From: Nocardia seriolae NBRC 15557
GTDB lineage: Bacteria > Actinomycetota > Actinomycetes > Mycobacteriales > Mycobacteriaceae
Length of the DNA stretch: 33,934 nucleotides
NCBI RefSeq assembly: GCF_007990715.1
Contig: NZ_BJWY01000083.1
Coordinates: 1 to 33,934 of the forward strand
Direction of reading: 5' to 3'
Shown here: positions 1 to 7,816 of the stretch, piece after piece
How positions within the stretch are numbered: position 1 is the first letter of the stretch
Layout of the letters: every line of letters begins with the position of its first letter
Translations under genes and position numbers: made by a program
The notes under the pieces: generated by a model
What the model was told of the DNA's origin: nothing
The model's database searches: none
What the model saw: only the letters and a program-made list of their open reading frames with translations

Positions 1-389
1 AGTACTAGCCCGTCCTCGCCGTCCCCGGTGTTGTTGATGAGATTCCACTCCAGCCCGGCGGTGTGGTTGAGCAGCTGCCGCACGGTGATGGCGGCGGCGT
101 GCTGCTCGTCGGCCAGCTTCAGTTCCGGCACGTAGGTCCGGACGGGGGCGTCCAGATCCACCTGGCCGTCGGCGACCAGCCGCATGAGCGCGGTCGTGGT
201 GAAGGTCTTGCTGGTCGAGCCGATCGCGAAGACGGTGTGCTCGGTGATCGGAACCGGGTTCTCGGTGCTGGTCACGCCGACATTGGCGTGGATCTCACGG
301 CCGTTCACCCGGACGCCGACGGACATGCCGGGCATGTCGTACTTCGCGGCGGTGGCGGCGACGAATTCGGTGAGCGCGGTGTCGTTCAT
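1..389 (-). CDS. Serine hydrolase, beta-lactamase/esterase family (3' end outside window)
   Basis: Only the N-terminal about 129 residues are present; the gene runs off the left edge of the window. The translated start reads MNDTALTEFV, followed by a conserved GMSVGVRVNG strand and the nucleophile motif S58-T-S-K61 inside AIGSTSKTF, the SxxK signature of class C beta-lactamase-like serine hydrolases (penicillin-binding-protein fold). A later LLNHTAGLEW stretch is the usual RQLLxHTxGL segment of this family. The start at 389 is preferred because AAAGG lies about 6 bases upstream; in-frame ATGs at 404 and 419 have no ribosome site. No signal peptide is seen, so it is probably cytoplasmic. It is divergent from the esterase gene at 629. 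The substrate cannot be told: EstB-type esterase, D-aminopeptidase or beta-lactamase-like roles are all possible. Confidence 0.85.
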   Translation of the reverse strand, partial: MNDTALTEFVAATAAKYDMPGMSVGVRVNGREIHANVGVTSTENPVPITEHTVFAIGSTSKTFTTTALMRLVADGQVDLDAPVRTYVPELKLADEQHAAAITVRQLLNHTAGLEWNLINNTGDGEDGLV

Positions 390-438
390 GGGATTGCCTT
401 TCATCGGTGTGTTGTCCATGACGATGGCGACCCGCGCT

Positions 439-465
439 GACAGCCCGCCGACAGTGCGCCGACAG
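439..465. promoter_or_regulatory. Three GACAG direct repeats at 11-bp spacing
   Basis: GACAG occurs at 439-443, 450-454 and 461-465, exactly 11 bp apart. The copies are similar across the full 11-mer (yGACAGynCnC). They lie 50-76 bp upstream of the minus-strand serine hydrolase start, in the divergent gap of 239 bp. Direct repeats on one helix face are typical of response regulators and SARP-type activators. A binding role is inferred. Confidence 0.4.
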
Positions 466-593
466 CACCCGTGAGTCAGCTCACCCCACTCGAATTCCCG
501 CCCTGACCGGTGGCCGCGCGACTCTCTCAGGGCAGCCTCAGCTTCGGGCCAGCAATTGCTCAGAGCGCGGCGGCAGGGTGGGGCGCTGACTAT

Positions 594-605
594 TTCCGAT
601 CGGAA
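594..605. promoter_or_regulatory. 12-bp perfect palindrome upstream of the esterase
   Basis: TTCCGATCGGAA is a perfect palindrome that ends 11 bases before the AGGAG ribosome site (617-621) of the esterase gene. Its place in the leader or core promoter suits an operator. The protein that would bind is unknown. A smaller dyad, GTGAG-TCAG-CTCAC, lies at 471-484. Confidence 0.3.
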
Positions 606-628
606 TCAAACTGCTGAGGAGTCGAGGC

Positions 629-1666
629 GTGCGTTCAAAGAAGACCTGGGGTGGCGCGGTGCTCGCCGTGACCGCAACCGTCCTGCTACCGATCGCCGCC
701 GGTACCGCATCGGCAGACCCGGGCACTTCGCTGAACTACGCGGGCACCTCCGCCGACGGCTCCAAGATCGCCTCCAGCACGGCGAGCGACGCGCGCACGC
801 TGAAGTTGCAGGTCTATTCGGCCGCCATGGACAAGAACATCGAGGTCGATGTGCAGCGCGCGGCCGACACCTCGCAGCCCACCCCGGTGCTGTACCTGCT
901 CAACGGCGCGGGCGGCGGCACCGACTCGGCCACCTGGCAGAAGCAGACCGACGTCCTGAACTTCCTGTCCGACAAGAACGTCAATGTGGTGCAGCCGGTG
1001 GGCGGCGCGTTCAGCTACTACACCGACTGGCGTGAGCCGGATCCCACACTGGGCGTGAACAAGTGGAAGACCTTCCTCACCGAGGAGCTGCCACCGCTCA
1101 TCGACAAGGCGCTGAACGCCAACGGGCGCAACGCGATTGCCGGTCTGTCCATGGCGGGCACCTCGGTGCTCCAGCTGCCCATCGCCGCGCCCGGGCTGTA
1201 CCAGTCCGTCGCCGCCTATAGTGGTTGCGCGCAGATCAGTGATCCCATCGGCTACAACTTCGTCAATACCGTGGTCGCCGCAGGCGGCGGCGACAGCAAG
1301 AACATGTACGGCCCCGAGAACGATCCCATGTGGGCCGCCAACGATCCCTACGTTCACGCCGACCAGCTGCGCGGCTTGAATCTGTTCATCTCCAGCGGTT
1401 CCGGCCTGCCGGGCCAGTGGGACACCCTCGACGGCCCGCACACCCTGCCGGGCACCGGCGGCTGGCTCAACCAGATGACCGTCGGCGGTGGGCTGGAAGC
1501 CGCCACCAACTACTGCACCCACAACCTCGAGACCAAGCTCGACGCTCTCGGCATCCCGGCCACCTACGATTTCACGCCCACCGGCACCCACTCCTGGGGC
1601 TACTGGCAGGACGCGCTGAAGCAGTCGTGGCCGGTTCTGGCCGCCGGTCTGGGCCTGCCCGCCTGA
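629..1666 (+). CDS. Secreted antigen-85-like esterase / putative mycolyltransferase
   Basis: The 345-residue protein starts with a signal peptide (basic MRSKK, a hydrophobic core, and a likely cut after TASA near residue 29). The mature part is an alpha/beta-hydrolase of the esterase family that includes antigen 85. The nucleophile elbow is GLSMAG with Ser174, and the catalytic His321 sits in GTHSWGYW, which closely matches the C-terminal His motif of antigen 85 proteins. Family members transfer mycolates between trehalose esters and arabinogalactan in the envelope; some act as plain esterases. The GTG start has AGGAG 7 bases upstream. It is a single-gene unit followed by a hairpin shared with the convergent monooxygenase. 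Mycolyl transfer is inferred from the family and from the FAS-II genes elsewhere in the window; the exact substrate is not shown. Confidence 0.85.
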   Translation: MRSKKTWGGAVLAVTATVLLPIAAGTASADPGTSLNYAGTSADGSKIASSTASDARTLKLQVYSAAMDKNIEVDVQRAADTSQPTPVLYLLNGAGGGTDSATWQKQTDVLNFLSDKNVNVVQPVGGAFSYYTDWREPDPTLGVNKWKTFLTEELPPLIDKALNANGRNAIAGLSMAGTSVLQLPIAAPGLYQSVAAYSGCAQISDPIGYNFVNTVVAAGGGDSKNMYGPENDPMWAANDPYVHADQLRGLNLFISSGSGLPGQWDTLDGPHTLPGTGGWLNQMTVGGGLEAATNYCTHNLETKLDALGIPATYDFTPTGTHSWGYWQDALKQSWPVLAAGLGLPA

Positions 1667-1678
1667 CCGGTCGACGGC

Positions 1679-1715
1679 GAAACCGGCACGCGTCTCGGGG
1701 AAGCGGGCCGGTTTC
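1679..1715. terminator. Hairpin between convergent genes
   Basis: GAAACCGGC (1679-1687) and GCCGGTTTC (1707-1715) form a perfect 9-bp stem with a 19-base loop. It sits between the esterase stop (1666) and the stop of the convergent monooxygenase (1746). A-rich and T-rich ends of the stem give weak tracts on both strands, so it may stop transcription both ways. Confidence 0.55.
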
Positions 1716-1745
1716 GTTGTATCCGTGGGTGATTCGCGGTGGTGA

Positions 1746-3353
1746 CTACGCGCTCAGCTCGAAGTTCGGGTAGCCGTTGTCGCGCTCCTCGTCGCAGTAG
1801 CGGCGGTAGTTGCCGAAACCGCCTATGTAGGGCATGAATACGCGCTTCTTGCCCTCGATGTTCGCGCCCATATACCAGGAATTGGCCTTGATGAACAGGG
1901 TGCCCTCGGCGACCTCGAGGAGATGGTCGGTCCACTTGACCGCGGCGTCCTCACGCGCGGCCACGGTACGAATTCCCTTGGCGCGGCAGTGCTGGATCAG
2001 CGTCAGCACCCAGTCCAGCTGCTGCTCGGAGTGCAGCACCATGTTCGCCATCACCGACGGGGTGCCGACGCTGTTGGCGCTGAACAGGTTAGGAAACCCC
2101 GGAATGCCGAAGCCCAGGTAGGTGACCGGGCCGTCGACCCAGGTGTCGCCGAGGCGGGCGTCGGCCGCGCCGTGCAGGTCGATGCGCAGCAGCGCGCCGG
2201 TCATGGCGTCGAAACCGGTTGCGTAGACCAGGGTGTCGAGCTCGATGAACCTGTCGGCGGTGCGAATGCCGGTCGGGGTGACCTCCACGATGGCCTCGCG
2301 GCGCAGGTTCACCAGCTCCACGTTCGGCCGGTTGAACATCTCGTAGTACCCGGAATCGGTGCAGATGCGCTTGGTGCCGATCGGATGGTCGTAGGGAACG
2401 AGGTCGTCGGCCACCGCCGGGTCGTCCACCTTGGCGCGGATCTTGGCGACCGCGAACTCGCGCACCAGCTCATTGGCGGCCTGATCGCTGTTCTGGTCCG
2501 GGAAGACCTTGTTGAACAGCACGCCGCCGCCGTTCCAGCGGTCCTCCATGGCCTGCTCGCGCTCGGCTGCGGTGAGCTCCAGGGCCTTGGTCTCGAGCGA
2601 GCGATGCGGGGTGGCCGCCGGTGCGTAGTAGGAGTTCTCGCGCCGCTCCCGGTAGGTGGCGCGGATCTCGCCCTGCTCCTGCTCGGTCCACGGCCGGTTC
2701 GGCACCGGCACACTGAAATTGGCCGAACGCTGGAAGACGGTGAGCGCCTGTGCCTCCCGCGCGATGATCGGCGACACCTGGATGCCCGAGGACCCGGTGC
2801 CGATGACGCCGACTCGCTTGCCCTCGAAGGAGACGCCCTGCTCGGGCCACTGCGCGGTGAAAAGCTCTTCGCCCGCGAAGGTTTCGATACCGGGCAGGTT
2901 CGGCTTGATCGGTGCGGACAGGCAGCCGGTGGCGAAAACTACGAACTGCGAACGGAATTCGGCACCGCTCTCGGTGCTCAGCGTCCACTCGGCGGCCGCT
3001 TCGTCGAACCGCGCCCCGGTCACCCGCTGCCCGAACCGGTAGTGCCGCTTCAGATCGAAGCGATCGGCCACATGCCGCATGTAGGCCAGGATCTCCGGCT
3101 GCGCCGCGAAGCGCTCGGTCCAGGTCCAGCTCTGCTGCAACTCCTCGTCGAACGAATAGGAATAGTCGACGCTCTCCACATCGCAGCGCGCGCCCGGGTA
3201 CCTGTTCCAGTACCAGGTGCCGCCGACATCGTCCCCGGCTTCCAGGCCGAGCACGTTCAGCCCGGCCCGCGCCGCCTGATGGACGCCGTGCAGGCCGGCG
3301 AATCCGGCGCCGATGATGATCACATCGAATGGGCTGCCCTGCTCGGGATGCAT
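1746..3353 (-). CDS. Class I Baeyer-Villiger monooxygenase (FAD/NADPH)
   Basis: The 535-residue protein has an N-terminal FAD Rossmann motif GAGFAG (15-20), the second BVMO fingerprint GGTWYWNRYPG with Asp58 (44-58), and an NADPH motif GTGSSG (185-190). These mark a class I flavoprotein that inserts one oxygen atom into ketones to give esters or lactones. The main fingerprint FxGxxxHxxxW is present at 159-169, but the conserved His is Phe165 (FAGEELFTAQW). That residue matters in NADPH handling and oxygenation in studied enzymes, so activity or selectivity may be altered. Length is normal for cyclohexanone- or phenylacetone-type enzymes. The start is supported by GAGAGG upstream. The gene stands alone; a dyad lies in its promoter region. 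The substrate is unknown. Confidence 0.88.
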   Translation of the reverse strand: MHPEQGSPFDVIIIGAGFAGLHGVHQAARAGLNVLGLEAGDDVGGTWYWNRYPGARCDVESVDYSYSFDEELQQSWTWTERFAAQPEILAYMRHVADRFDLKRHYRFGQRVTGARFDEAAAEWTLSTESGAEFRSQFVVFATGCLSAPIKPNLPGIETFAGEELFTAQWPEQGVSFEGKRVGVIGTGSSGIQVSPIIAREAQALTVFQRSANFSVPVPNRPWTEQEQGEIRATYRERRENSYYAPAATPHRSLETKALELTAAEREQAMEDRWNGGGVLFNKVFPDQNSDQAANELVREFAVAKIRAKVDDPAVADDLVPYDHPIGTKRICTDSGYYEMFNRPNVELVNLRREAIVEVTPTGIRTADRFIELDTLVYATGFDAMTGALLRIDLHGAADARLGDTWVDGPVTYLGFGIPGFPNLFSANSVGTPSVMANMVLHSEQQLDWVLTLIQHCRAKGIRTVAAREDAAVKWTDHLLEVAEGTLFIKANSWYMGANIEGKKRVFMPYIGGFGNYRRYCDEERDNGYPNFELSA

Positions 3354-3374
3354 GCGCTACCTCTCACTATTCGT

Positions 3375-3406
3375 CTCGAGATATTTCGAATAGGCATATC
3401 GTCGAG
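3375..3406. promoter_or_regulatory. Imperfect dyad upstream of the monooxygenase
   Basis: CTCGAGATAT (3375-3384) faces ATATCGTCGAG (3396-3406), an imperfect inverted repeat of about 10 bp with an 11-base centre. It is 22-53 bp upstream of the monooxygenase start on the minus strand, a fitting place for an operator. The regulator is unknown. Confidence 0.35.
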
Positions 3407-3468
3407 GCGCATGTGGGCACTCGGCGATAGCAGGTCCCACTGAACAGGAGCGGGTGCCCTGGGGATGG

Positions 3469-3831
3469 TTACTCGTGCCCGGGCTCGCCGGTCACCATGT
3501 GGTCGGCGTGATTGAGGCCCTCGCGGACCAGGCGGGCCAGGTGCCCGTCTCGGATCCGGTAGATGATGCGGCGGCCGTCGCGGCGGGTGTCGACCAGCCC
3601 GGTGAAGCGCAGCTTGGCCAGATGCTGGCTGACCGCCGTGCGGGACGCGCCGCACGCCTCGGTCAGGGCGGTGACATCGGCCTCGGCGTCGGCGAGGATC
3701 CAGAGAATGTGCAGCCGGGTCGGATCCGAGAGCATGCGGAAGGTGGCGGTGGCCGCGTCCAGGCGGGCCTGATCCGGATCGACGGGGTGGGTGAGACTGG
3801 GCGTGGAGGGTAGCGGTTTCGCCTTGCTCAC
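3469..3831 (-). CDS. ArsR/SmtB-family metal-sensing repressor
   Basis: The protein is a 120-residue winged helix-turn-helix regulator. The core FRMLSDPTRLHILWIL and the recognition region ASRTAVSQHLAKL (about 62-74) are typical of ArsR/SmtB proteins, followed by the beta-wing DGRRIIYRI. The C-terminal helix carries D95-x-H97-x10-H108-x2-H111, the same spacing as the alpha-5 zinc site of SmtB and CzrA. This suggests a repressor released by Zn, Co or Ni rather than an arsenic sensor; KmtR or NmtR of mycobacteria are the nearest known types. The GTG at 3831 is chosen because AAGGTG lies 5-6 bases upstream; GTG 3840 is the alternative, with its AGGA too close. It begins about 22 bp after the MFS gene on the same strand, so the two probably form an operon. 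Confidence 0.85.
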   Translation of the reverse strand: MSKAKPLPSTPSLTHPVDPDQARLDAATATFRMLSDPTRLHILWILADAEADVTALTEACGASRTAVSQHLAKLRFTGLVDTRRDGRRIIYRIRDGHLARLVREGLNHADHMVTGEPGHE

Positions 3832-3853
3832 GTGGGTCACCTTCCTGCCGCTG

Positions 3854-5092
3854 TCACCGCCCTGCCGCCGCCACCGCCTCGGTGCCCGCCGGAGCGGACG
3901 CGGGCCATGCGCGCGCCGCCGTCGTAGCCGCCAGTGTAGCCAGCGCGGTCAGCACGATCGCCGTGGTCGGCAATCCCGCCAGCGCACCGAGTTTGCCCGC
4001 GAGCTGATAGGTGATCAGGAAGCAGGCGTGCGAGAGCGAGAACTGCGCGGTGAAAACCGCGGTGCGGGTGTCGGGTTCGGACTGGGCGCGCAGCAGGCGC
4101 GCGAAGGGGGTGTTGATCAGCGAGGTGCCCGCACCGAGCAGGATCCAGGTGAACGCCAGCACCGCAGCACCCGCCGGGCGGGGGAGCAGCGTCGGCAGCG
4201 CCGCCGCGAGCAGCCCCACCGGCAGCAGTGCGCAGCCGGTCATCATGAACCGGCGGTCCGGCACCGAGCGCAGCAGCCGCGGGGCCACCAGCGCCACCGC
4301 CATGGAGCCGAATCCGAAGCAGCCCAGCGCCAAGGCCACCCCGGTGTTCGAGCCGCCCAGCCGATCCCGCACGTACACAACGGTATTCACGATCACCAGC
4401 GCGGTGGCCGCGGCCACCACCATGTTCATGGCCAGAAGCCCGCGCAGCACCGGGCGGTTCATCATGATGCGCGCGCCCTCGGTAATGCGCTCTAGCAGCG
4501 GCGCGGAGCGCTCGGGCGGCGCGAGCCTGGGTAGCCGGGTGGTGACCACCAGCAGCGCCGAGGCCACGAAACCGGCCGCGGTACCGACGAACAGCGAGTG
4601 GTAGCTGATCACCGTCAGCAGCGCGGCCGCCAGCACCGGGCTCAGCAGCGATTCCAGGTCGTAGGCCAGCCGGGACAGCGACAGGCCGCGCGTGTAGTCC
4701 TCCTCCTCGGCCAGGATCGACGGGATGAGCGACTGGAACGCGGGTGTGAAGGTTGCCGAGGCCGATTGCAGCAGCGCGATCAGCACGTAGATCTGCCAGG
4801 TGTGGGTGACGAACGGCAGCATGAGCGCGATCCCCGCGCGTATCGCGTCCGCCGAGACCAGCACCAGCCGCCGCGGCAGGTGCTGGGTGAGGGCCGAGAT
4901 CACCGGCGCCACCGCCACATACGCCACCATCTTGATGGCCAGCGCGGTGCCCAGCACCGCGCCCGCCTGGCCCCCGGCCACCTCGTAGGCCAGCAGGCCC
5001 AGGGCGACGGTGAGCAGTCCGGTGCCGACCAGGGCGACCACCTGGGCGGTGAACAGCTTGCGGAATTGACGATGGCGGAGCACCTCGAGCAT
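3854..5092 (-). CDS. MFS transporter, probable exporter
   Basis: The 412-residue polytopic membrane protein begins MLEVLRHRQFRKLF, the typical start of drug/metabolite exporters of the major facilitator superfamily. Repeated hydrophobic segments (for example around VVALVGTGLLTVALGLLAY and LRGLLAMNMVVAAATALVI) suggest 10-12 membrane helices, with a basic loop after the second helix pair (QHLPRRLVL). The reading frame stays open far upstream on the minus strand, but that part lies over the divergent gene at 5204 and lacks membrane character. Start 5092 comes directly after a TATAGT hexamer with no Shine-Dalgarno sequence, so the mRNA may be leaderless. The downstream ArsR regulator has a metal site, so export of a metal or metal complex is one reading; a drug or siderophore substrate is as likely from sequence alone. 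Confidence 0.85.
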   Translation of the reverse strand: MLEVLRHRQFRKLFTAQVVALVGTGLLTVALGLLAYEVAGGQAGAVLGTALAIKMVAYVAVAPVISALTQHLPRRLVLVSADAIRAGIALMLPFVTHTWQIYVLIALLQSASATFTPAFQSLIPSILAEEEDYTRGLSLSRLAYDLESLLSPVLAAALLTVISYHSLFVGTAAGFVASALLVVTTRLPRLAPPERSAPLLERITEGARIMMNRPVLRGLLAMNMVVAAATALVIVNTVVYVRDRLGGSNTGVALALGCFGFGSMAVALVAPRLLRSVPDRRFMMTGCALLPVGLLAAALPTLLPRPAGAAVLAFTWILLGAGTSLINTPFARLLRAQSEPDTRTAVFTAQFSLSHACFLITYQLAGKLGALAGLPTTAIVLTALATLAATTAARAWPASAPAGTEAVAAAGR

Positions 5093-5098
5093 GCCGCC

Positions 5099-5104
5099 AC
5101 TATA
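5099..5104 (-). promoter_or_regulatory. Probable leaderless promoter of the MFS gene
   Basis: TATAGT on the minus strand ends 6 bases before the ATG at 5092, placing the start of transcription at or next to the start codon. No Shine-Dalgarno sequence is present. The palindrome TGTGCACA (5123-5130) overlaps where a -35 would be and is a candidate ArsR operator. Confidence 0.5.
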
Positions 5105-5190
5105 GGCCAATGGGTGCGCAGGTGTGCACATGATGTCCGATATATTCCGCTTCATCCCGATTCGGTGCGGTTTGCTGGGTGATTCGTCGC

Positions 5191-5196
5191 TATCCT
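5191..5196 (+). promoter_or_regulatory. Probable leaderless promoter of the lipoprotein-like gene
   Basis: TATCCT ends 7 bases before the ATG at 5204 and there is no ribosome site between them. The -35 region is not consensus. It lies back to back with the MFS promoter within 111 bp. Confidence 0.4.
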
Positions 5197-5203
5197 CGCT
5201 GCC

Positions 5204-6037
5204 ATGGGGAGGAAGCTCGCGGCCGATGCGCAGACGGCCACCACGCAGACCGTGCGGATGGTCACCGCGCAGGGGGTGCGGACCGCTGCCGCGTTGGCCG
5301 CGCTGGCCGCCACCGCGCTGGCCACGGCCGCCTGCGCCCGGCACACCACCGCCGCGCCCATGGCCGGCAACCTCGGCCCGCCCGAGACCGCTCCGGTCAC
5401 CACCACCCCGGCCGCCCCGGTGTCCACCCTGCCGCCGTGCGGCGATATCGCCTCCGCCGCAACGCCTCCCGACTGCTACCTGCAATCCCGGGATCCGGCC
5501 GGACTGACCTTCGAGGTGCGGCACAGCGGTTCCGGCGAGCAGACCTCGGTCTCCATCACCGTGCTCGATCCGACCGGCGCGCCCGTGCAGGCCATTGCCG
5601 AACGCGCCGTCGGCGCCGCCGAGCCGCGCCTGCGCGACCTCGACGACGACGGCCGCGACGAGCTGATCATCCCGATCATGCTGGCCAGCGCCAACACTCG
5701 CTACATCGTCTACCGCGCCACCGGCGACGCGGTTCACCTGCAACGCGCGGGCGAGCTGGCGGGCATCGGCCTGGACACCTCCGCGGCCGGCTACACCGTC
5801 GTCACGGCCCGCGAGAGCTACGAGCTCTGGAAGATCGAATTCTGGACCTTCGACGCCGACAGACTGCAACCGCTGGTCACCGCCCAGGTCCAGTTCCTCG
5901 ACGATGGCACCGGCCACATCGGCGGCAGTCAGTGCACGGTGACCGACAGCGGCGGACTGTCCCGCACCGGCCTCAACCTGGACCAGGCCACCGCGCAGTT
6001 CTGCGCCGAGCCCACGGTGTTACGCGTCCGCCGCTGA
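5204..6037 (+). CDS. Secreted or lipid-anchored protein with a calcium-loop-like motif, function unknown
   Basis: The 277-residue protein has a long N-terminal region with an Ala-rich hydrophobic stretch (about 27-43) ending at Cys44 in TAAC. This resembles a lipobox but lacks the usual Leu at -3, so a lipoprotein is likely but not certain. A Thr/Pro-rich spacer follows. The folded part contains RDLDDDGRDELIIPI, a D-x-D-x-D-G-x-D-E loop as found in FG-GAP/VCBS and dockerin-like calcium sites. Two Cys pairs (around CGDIAS-DCYLQ and SQCTV-FCAEP) could make disulfides, consistent with export. I do not recognise a named family. It is a single-gene unit, convergent with the TerD-HNH gene and divergent from the MFS exporter. 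Confidence 0.75.
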   Translation: MGRKLAADAQTATTQTVRMVTAQGVRTAAALAALAATALATAACARHTTAAPMAGNLGPPETAPVTTTPAAPVSTLPPCGDIASAATPPDCYLQSRDPAGLTFEVRHSGSGEQTSVSITVLDPTGAPVQAIAERAVGAAEPRLRDLDDDGRDELIIPIMLASANTRYIVYRATGDAVHLQRAGELAGIGLDTSAAGYTVVTARESYELWKIEFWTFDADRLQPLVTAQVQFLDDGTGHIGGSQCTVTDSGGLSRTGLNLDQATAQFCAEPTVLRVRR

Positions 6038-6127
6038 CAGGTCGGGCATCAGAGGCTGAGTCGCGAGTCAGGGTTGAGTCGCGCGTCTGATTACCCACAT
6101 TCGGCGCCGGTGCACGCGTCGTTGGGG

Positions 6128-7729
6128 TTAGATGTGCGCGCTCTTGGTGCGATTGCAGCCGCGGCACAGGATCTGCAGGTTCGCCGCGCTGGTCGCGCCG
6201 CCGCGACTGATCGGGATGATGTGGTCGAATTCGAGGTAGTGGGCCGCACCGCATTCGACGCACTTGCCGCCGTCACGCTGCCAGACCACGGCCTTCACAT
6301 CCGCGGGGATGGTGCGTGAGTCGCGGCGGCCGGGGGCCAGGGCCAGGCGCTTGGCAATGCGCAGCGCGCCCTCCATGGCGGCGGCCACGAAGTCCGGATC
6401 GGCGACCTCGAGCAGTGCGCCGCCCCGGGCGGAGGTGGCCGACACCTCGACCAGGCCATCGGCGGAGGTCACCGAAACCACCCGGGCCCAGGGCATTTCG
6501 GTGCCCGCATCGGATCCGGTGAAACGCAGCTTGCGATTGCTGACGATCAGGCGGCCCTCGGTGCGCTTGGGGCCGCGGGCCAGCTGCCGGATATGGGCGG
6601 CCGGGATGTTCAGGTGCACGCGTTCGTCGGGATCCAGGTGCAGGCCGGTGGTCTGGGCCAGCGGCAGTTCGCCGGAGCGCAGGCGGGTGAGCATCCGGCC
6701 GCGGTGCATGCGACGGCGTAGATCCTCGATGAGCGGGCCGGACAGTGACAGCTCCGCGACCGTCTCGTCGAAATCGTCCAGGTCCTCCGGACCGACCGTG
6801 CCGTCGGCGAAGGTGAAGGCCACCAGGCGTTCCAGGTGATCGTGGGCGAGCGGGCGCAGCAGGTCGAGGGCGTCGGCGCGGTCGACGCGCTGATAGCGCA
6901 GGGCGGCCCACAGGCTGTCCCAGTCCTCGTGCGGGGTGACGCGGCGCAGGGCGCGCTCGGCGCGGGGCCGCCAGTCGGCCAGGTATTCGGTTGTCTCGGT
7001 GGCGCATTCACGGCACGGGGTGTCGGCGCCGAAGAGACGACGACGGCGCGGTTCGCCGCAGCGCGGGCAGTGCCGGGAATCCTGAAGCGGAACAGGGCGT
7101 GTCGCGGTGGACCAGGTGGTGCCGTCCCACCAGCGCAGCCGGGCCGGATCGCGCGGATCCGGATGCCAGTCCGCGCGTTCGGAATCCGGTGGCGGCGGGG
7201 TGCGGCGCGGCTCGGGCTCGACCGAGCGCGCGGGATCCCAGCGCACGCCGAACTCGCGCACCAGACCGGCCAGGCTGACACCGGCGTCGGCCAGGGCCCG
7301 GAACTCCCAGTCGTCCCCGGCGCGCGTGAACTCGCCCAGCACCAGGGCCGGAACCGGCTCCGAGGCATTCACCGCGTAGCGGGCCACCGGGCGATCGTGG
7401 TCGAACACCGTCAGTGTCAGGCTCGCGACCTCGGCGAAACTCCCCGGCGTCGATCCGATGACCACGATTCCCGCCACCTCGGACCCGGTGCGCGGCAGCG
7501 ACACCGACAGCCGCGCGGTCCCCGCCTCGGGCTCCCGATCCACCGTCACCGCCTGCGACACGTGCCGCGGCGCGTCGAACCACACGAAGTCCCGGTCCGA
7601 CCGGGCCCGCCCGTGCTCGCCCACCAGCACGGCCTGCGCCCGCACCTCCCGCTCCGGTGACCGCCACGAAAGCACCACCGTCAGAAGCGATGTCGGAACC
7701 GCCGTATGCCCGCCCTTGGTCAGATTCAT
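6128..7729 (-). CDS. TerD-DUF2510-zinc ribbon-PH-like-HNH endonuclease fusion
   Basis: The 533-residue protein is a multi-domain fusion. Residues 1-162 are a TerD (tellurium/stress response) domain: MNLTKGG start, RSDRDFVWFDAP, LGEFTRAGDDWEFRALADAG and the closing LVREFGV. The aspartates that bind calcium in the DxDxS segment of classic TerD are not seen. Residues 187-212 are a DUF2510-type WHPDPxxPxxLRWWDGTTW motif. C221-x2-C224 and C239-x2-C242 form a zinc ribbon. About 360-460 resembles a PH/GRAM-like fold (GRLIVSNRKLRFTG, EMPWARVVSV). Residues 476-533 are an HNH nuclease with C490/C493, D502-H503, N517 and C522/C525, all key residues present. Ter modules are linked in the literature to stress and phage defence, so DNA cleavage under stress is a fair guess. 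The gene stands alone, with a divergent small coiled-coil gene 87 bp away. Confidence 0.88.
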   Translation of the reverse strand: MNLTKGGHTAVPTSLLTVVLSWRSPEREVRAQAVLVGEHGRARSDRDFVWFDAPRHVSQAVTVDREPEAGTARLSVSLPRTGSEVAGIVVIGSTPGSFAEVASLTLTVFDHDRPVARYAVNASEPVPALVLGEFTRAGDDWEFRALADAGVSLAGLVREFGVRWDPARSVEPEPRRTPPPPDSERADWHPDPRDPARLRWWDGTTWSTATRPVPLQDSRHCPRCGEPRRRRLFGADTPCRECATETTEYLADWRPRAERALRRVTPHEDWDSLWAALRYQRVDRADALDLLRPLAHDHLERLVAFTFADGTVGPEDLDDFDETVAELSLSGPLIEDLRRRMHRGRMLTRLRSGELPLAQTTGLHLDPDERVHLNIPAAHIRQLARGPKRTEGRLIVSNRKLRFTGSDAGTEMPWARVVSVTSADGLVEVSATSARGGALLEVADPDFVAAAMEGALRIAKRLALAPGRRDSRTIPADVKAVVWQRDGGKCVECGAAHYLEFDHIIPISRGGATSAANLQILCRGCNRTKSAHI

Positions 7730-7816
7730 GGTGCCCGAATGATGTCATGCGCCACCGACAAGAGATCGCGACCATCCCTCCACCGAAATCCGGAAAACGT
7801 CCGGCACAGTAGACAT

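Noticed and set aside
3854..5917. 687-residue minus-strand reading frame
   Set aside because: Only the last 412 residues look like a transporter; the upstream part lies over the plus-strand gene at 5204 and has no domain. The start was set at 5092.
6057..6083. TGAGTCGCG direct repeat (6057-6065 and 6075-6083)
   Set aside because: Two short copies between convergent genes, where an operator is unlikely; chance is a sufficient explanation.
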